64,000 nucleotides of DNA, taken from NCBI RefSeq assembly GCF_002295115.1, contig NZ_NSFV01000001.1, positions 62,001-126,000 of the forward strand, in the 5' to 3' direction. Below, in pieces: positions 63,675 to 64,000 of the stretch. Both the position numbers and the translations under genes were made by a program. The notes under the pieces are model-generated. The model saw only the letters and a program-made list of their open reading frames with translations, ran no database searches and had not been told where the DNA came from. The stretch comes from Mesorhizobium sp. WSM4311 (GTDB lineage: Bacteria; Pseudomonadota; Alphaproteobacteria; Rhizobiales; Rhizobiaceae). Numbering within the stretch: position 1 is the first letter of the stretch; the number at the start of each line of letters is the position of its first letter.

Positions 63675-64000
63675 GCGCGCTGTCGCTTCGCGGGCTGAAA
63701 AAATCCTTTGGTGGCAACGCCATTCTGAATGGCGTTAGCCTCGATGTCGAAGCCGGCGAATTCATCGCGCTCGTCGGCCCTTCCGGATGCGGCAAGAGCA
63801 CCTTGCTGCGCATTCTGGCGGGGCTCGACCATGCCGACAGCGGCGAAATCTTCGTCGGCGGCAAGGACATGTCGCCGGTCGCCGCGGCCGACCGCAACAT
63901 CGCCATGGTGTTCCAGTCCTACGCGCTCTACCCGCATCTGACGGCTGGGCAGAACATCGCCGTGCCGCTCGCCATGAAGCGGCTGAGCCGGTCGCAGCGC
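63671..64000 (+). CDS. ABC ATPase, MalK/UgpC type (cut by window end)
   Basis: First 110 residues of an ATPase: Walker A GPSGCGKST (36-44) and Q-loop MVFQSYALYPHL. Starts ATGA-overlapped with the metallophosphoesterase gene. The rest, including signature and Walker B, lies beyond the window. UgpC-like by sequence, so glycerol-3-phosphate or a sugar is the probable cargo of its system. Confidence 0.9.
   Translation, partial: MSALSLRGLKKSFGGNAILNGVSLDVEAGEFIALVGPSGCGKSTLLRILAGLDHADSGEIFVGGKDMSPVAAADRNIAMVFQSYALYPHLTAGQNIAVPLAMKRLSRSQR

Overview
The window is high-GC alphaproteobacterial DNA that looks like a Mesorhizobium-type rhizobial chromosome. Supporting signs are three DUF982 proteins, DUF1236, DUF3606, DUF3309 and DUF378 proteins, an HWE-type sensor kinase, a tRNA-Gln, many ABC importers, and promoters of the GGAAC-N16/17-CGTT type read by the alphaproteobacterial general-stress sigma factor EcfG/RpoE2. 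No phage, insertion sequence or CRISPR array was seen.

From 0 to about 24 kb the genes are mostly single and unlinked: an AI-2E/PerM-type membrane protein, a phosphotransferase, an aldo/keto reductase, an HWE kinase, HicAB toxin-antitoxin, a GFA protein, a band-7 protein, a DoxX protein, a GNAT enzyme, a GT39-like glycosyltransferase and MsrA. Many are tiny rhizobial hypotheticals. Several of these carry EcfG-type promoters (near 3.2, 4.5, 8.5 and 13.7 kb, with another at 29.1 kb). The otherwise gene-poor 8.8-9.9 kb stretch holds a candidate small RNA of three hairpins behind a near-match to the same promoter. Several genes appear broken by frameshifts (about 12.4, 21.05/21.34, 24.1 and 28.65 kb). 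These may be real decay or sequence errors.

From 24.4 to 27.8 kb lies a thiamine-precursor uptake operon (YkoF-like, ThiX, ThiZ, ThiY types) headed by a TPP riboswitch whose 3' end abuts the first ribosome-binding site. From 29.7 to 38.2 kb a GntR regulator heads a compact run: ADP-ribosylglycohydrolase, PfkB kinase, a complete polyamine-type ABC importer (PotD/B/C/A types) and the two subunits of an AcnX (aconitase X) dehydratase. The set suggests import of a compound, removal of an N-linked group, phosphorylation and dehydration, but the substrate is unknown.

From 38.2 to 50.9 kb a divergent LacI regulator faces a catabolic operon: a Tat-exported binding protein, two permeases, two different ATPases, a Gfo/Idh/MocA dehydrogenase, a TIM-barrel isomerase, a DUF4432 epimerase-like protein, a MocD-like di-iron oxygenase with its Rieske ferredoxin, and a PanB-like hydroxymethyltransferase. 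This resembles catabolism of a methylated cyclitol or sugar (rhizopine-like). The two ATPases have complementary defects that predict one working and one degenerate ATP site, which is unusual for an importer. Convergent to it (50.9-53.4 kb) are an aromatic-amino-acid-lyase homologue lacking the serine of the MIO triad and an ornithine-cyclodeaminase homologue.

From 53.5 to 64 kb come an EmrB-type MFS exporter, then a ribose-type ABC operon in which one permease is fused to a strictosidine-synthase/SMP-30-like beta-propeller and is followed by a second propeller protein, then an AhpD-like protein, a metallophosphoesterase and the start of another sugar ABC ATPase cut by the window edge.
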